A stretch of 7,234 bases of DNA from Bacillota bacterium. Its GTDB lineage: Bacteria; Bacillota_E; Sulfobacillia; Sulfobacillales; Sulfobacillaceae. Both the position numbers and the translations under genes were made by a program. The notes under the pieces are model-generated. The model worked only from the letters and a program-made list of their open reading frames with translations, had not been told where the DNA came from and did no database searches. Position 1 is the first letter of the stretch. Each line of letters starts with the position of its first letter. The DNA is taken from positions 1-7,234 of the forward strand of contig JAKADJ010000108.1 in the NCBI GenBank assembly GCA_021820645.1. The letters are read 5' to 3'. Shown here piece after piece: positions 5,751-7,234 of the stretch.

Positions 5751-6911
5751 GTGGATCACGTAGGCAAGGACTTATCTGGAATAAAGGTGTTAGACCTATC
5801 GAGGGTCTTGGCAGCACCGTACGCCACTATGGCTTTAGGCGAACTGGGTGCCGAGGTTATTAAGATCGAAAGGCCCGGCACCGGTGACGAAACGCGGCAG
5901 TGGGGTCCCCCTTTTTGGGGGGACCTGGCTGCCTATTTCTTGTCTACCAACCGCAACAAGAAATCTTGTGAGGTCGACTTGGGGACGAGCCAAGGTCAGG
6001 AGCTTGTAAGGACATTGGCCATAGAGTGGGCTGATATCGTCATTGAAAACTTTAAACCCGGTACGCTTGAACGGTATCATCTGGCGTTGTCGGAGCTTCG
6101 TGATGCAAATCCGCGCCTAATTACCGCGACACTTCGAGGCTACCCTGAAGGCGACGATCGGCCGGGATACGATTTCGTGATGCAGGCCGGAACAGGACTG
6201 ATGTCCCTGACCGGTCCGGTTGGTCAAGAACCCTTCAAAGTAGGGATTGCCGTAGCTGATATTACGGCCGGGCTATTCTTGTTGTCGGGGGTGCTGGCAG
6301 CTTTGGTGACCCGCTACGAAAGTGGGCTCGGTCAGCATGTTAGTGTGTCTTTGTTCGATGCACAATTGGCGTGGTGGGCGAACGTGGGTAGCGCTTACCT
6401 GGTCACCGGGGATGCACCTCGGCGATGGGGAAATGCTCATGCGCAGTTAGCGCCCTACGAGATTTTTGAGGCTCTAGATGGCCATCTAGCGCTGGCAGTG
6501 GGCAATGATCGCCAATTTGTAGCCCTTTGTGAGCTACTGGGTCACCGCGAGTGGGCTCATGATCCGCGCTTCGAGAACAATCCGGCCCGGGTGCGGAATC
6601 GGGAGGGACTTCATGATCTAATCCAGGGGGCCATCGAAAAGAACCCGGTCGACTATTGGGTGACGGCCATGGGCCAACACGATGTACCGGCAGGACCCGT
6701 AAGATCGGTGCCTGAAGCGCTCCAGTGGCGAGAACAGTTTAGTCCGCCCATGGCTGGCCGGGTCGAGGGCGTGCCCCAAATGTTTTTGCCGTGGCAGTTT
6801 TCTAGATCAAGCGCTACGCCGAAAACGGCGCCGCCCCATTTGGGACAGCATACGGAAGAAATTTGGGCCTTATACGAACGATTGCGAAAGGACTCGAGAC
6901 AAGATGGCTAA
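5751..6911 (+). CDS. CaiB/BaiF family III CoA-transferase, probably succinyl-CoA:glutarate CoA-transferase
   Basis: Family III CoA-transferases move CoA between carboxylic acids through an aspartyl-CoA thioester. The 386 residues show the family hallmarks: GIKVLDLSRVLAAPYATM near the N-terminus, LGAEVIKIERPGTGDETR, LSTNRNKKS, ENFKPGTLERY, GYDFVMQA, and VADITAGLF with D170 at the catalytic aspartate position. The gene sits directly before glutaryl-CoA dehydrogenase and after the two enzymes that would make glutarate, so glutarate activation, as by the human enzyme SUGCT, is the natural role. I chose GTG 5751 because it gives the usual short lead-in before LSGIKVLDLSR and puts the Asp at residue 170, near the 169 of FRC and CaiB. 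It lies 4 bases after the aminotransferase stop. No good Shine-Dalgarno is at normal distance, which suggests translational coupling; ATG 5718 or 5691, inside the previous gene, are alternatives. The substrate is inferred. Confidence 0.9.
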   Translation: MDHVGKDLSGIKVLDLSRVLAAPYATMALGELGAEVIKIERPGTGDETRQWGPPFWGDLAAYFLSTNRNKKSCEVDLGTSQGQELVRTLAIEWADIVIENFKPGTLERYHLALSELRDANPRLITATLRGYPEGDDRPGYDFVMQAGTGLMSLTGPVGQEPFKVGIAVADITAGLFLLSGVLAALVTRYESGLGQHVSVSLFDAQLAWWANVGSAYLVTGDAPRRWGNAHAQLAPYEIFEALDGHLALAVGNDRQFVALCELLGHREWAHDPRFENNPARVRNREGLHDLIQGAIEKNPVDYWVTAMGQHDVPAGPVRSVPEALQWREQFSPPMAGRVEGVPQMFLPWQFSRSSATPKTAPPHLGQHTEEIWALYERLRKDSRQDG

Positions 6912-7234
6912 CACACAGACATTAGGGCAACGGATAGACGATTTTTATGGTTTAGAGCAACAATTGTCTTCGGATGAGATCCAGGTACGTAATGCGGTGC
7001 GACGGTTTGTCGATACCGAGATCCGGCCCCACGTAGGGGAATGGTGGCAGACGGGAATATTCCCTACTGACCTGATACCAAAGCTCGCGGAACTTGGGGT
7101 ATTCGGTCCTACCCTGCCGGAACTGTATGGCGGGGCGGATTTGTCGCCTATCGCATACGGGCTGATGATGCAGGAATTGGAACGCGGGGACTCGGGACTC
7201 CGGTCCTTTGCCTCGGTGCAAAGTGGGCTTGCGA
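6904..7234 (+). CDS. gcdH: Glutaryl-CoA dehydrogenase, N-terminal part (cut by window edge)
   Basis: This FAD enzyme of the acyl-CoA dehydrogenase superfamily oxidises and decarboxylates glutaryl-CoA to crotonyl-CoA, passing electrons to electron-transfer flavoprotein. Only the first 110 of roughly 390 residues are present. Seen: LSSDEIQVRNAVRRFV at 21-36, LAELGVFGPTLPELYGG at 61-77, and IAYGLMMQELERGDSGLRS (83-101) continuing into FASVQSG. This last block is the glutaryl-CoA dehydrogenase signature. R100 and S104 correspond to human GCDH R94 and S98, which bind the free carboxylate of glutaryl-CoA; general acyl-CoA dehydrogenases lack this pair. The catalytic Glu and FAD-binding C-terminal half lie outside the window. 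The ATG at 6904 overlaps the end of the CoA-transferase gene by 8 bases, with AAAGGA 11 bases upstream. Confidence 0.93.
   Translation, partial: MANTQTLGQRIDDFYGLEQQLSSDEIQVRNAVRRFVDTEIRPHVGEWWQTGIFPTDLIPKLAELGVFGPTLPELYGGADLSPIAYGLMMQELERGDSGLRSFASVQSGLA

Noticed and set aside
6952..7221. Minus-strand open frame of 89 codons
   Set aside because: Antisense to the glutaryl-CoA dehydrogenase signature region.

Overview
The window carries genes in two transcriptional directions. Every gene is read from visible protein motifs; no database search was possible. The organism is most likely a moderate-GC Gram-positive bacterium of the Firmicutes type. The evidence is a Firmicutes/Actinobacteria-type coproheme decarboxylase (HemQ/ChdC), strong AGGAGG-class ribosome binding sites, and GTG and TTG starts beside ATG. 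A Sulfobacillus- or Alicyclobacillus-like host would fit, but that is a guess.

Layout. Positions 1-661 (minus strand) hold hemQ, cut off at its 3' end by the window edge. It is read from an extended -10 promoter at 693-701. Back to back with it, on the plus strand, are two adjacent genes (819-1637 and 1652-2659). Each encodes two copies of a YbjQ-like (DUF74, 'putative heavy-metal-binding') domain, so the pair carries four diverged copies. Their function is unknown. They are the least understood part of the window. A 207-base non-coding stretch (2660-2866) follows, holding three stem-loops, two of them with T-runs, and a weak candidate promoter.

From 2867 to the right edge lies a tight four-gene catabolic operon: an aldehyde dehydrogenase, a class III (GabT/DavT-type) aminotransferase, a CaiB/BaiF family III CoA-transferase, and the start of glutaryl-CoA dehydrogenase. 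Together these match the lower lysine route: 5-aminovalerate to glutarate semialdehyde to glutarate to glutaryl-CoA to crotonyl-CoA. The last two genes decide between this reading and a plain GABA shunt. Glutaryl-CoA dehydrogenase keeps the Arg and Ser that hold the distal carboxylate of the substrate, and a CoA-transferase directly before it supplies the missing activation step. The aminotransferase, CoA-transferase and dehydrogenase genes are separated by 4 bases or overlap by 8, so translational coupling is likely.

No tRNA, rRNA, CRISPR array, insertion sequence, phage gene or origin was seen. There is no gene-free stretch longer than 300 bases.
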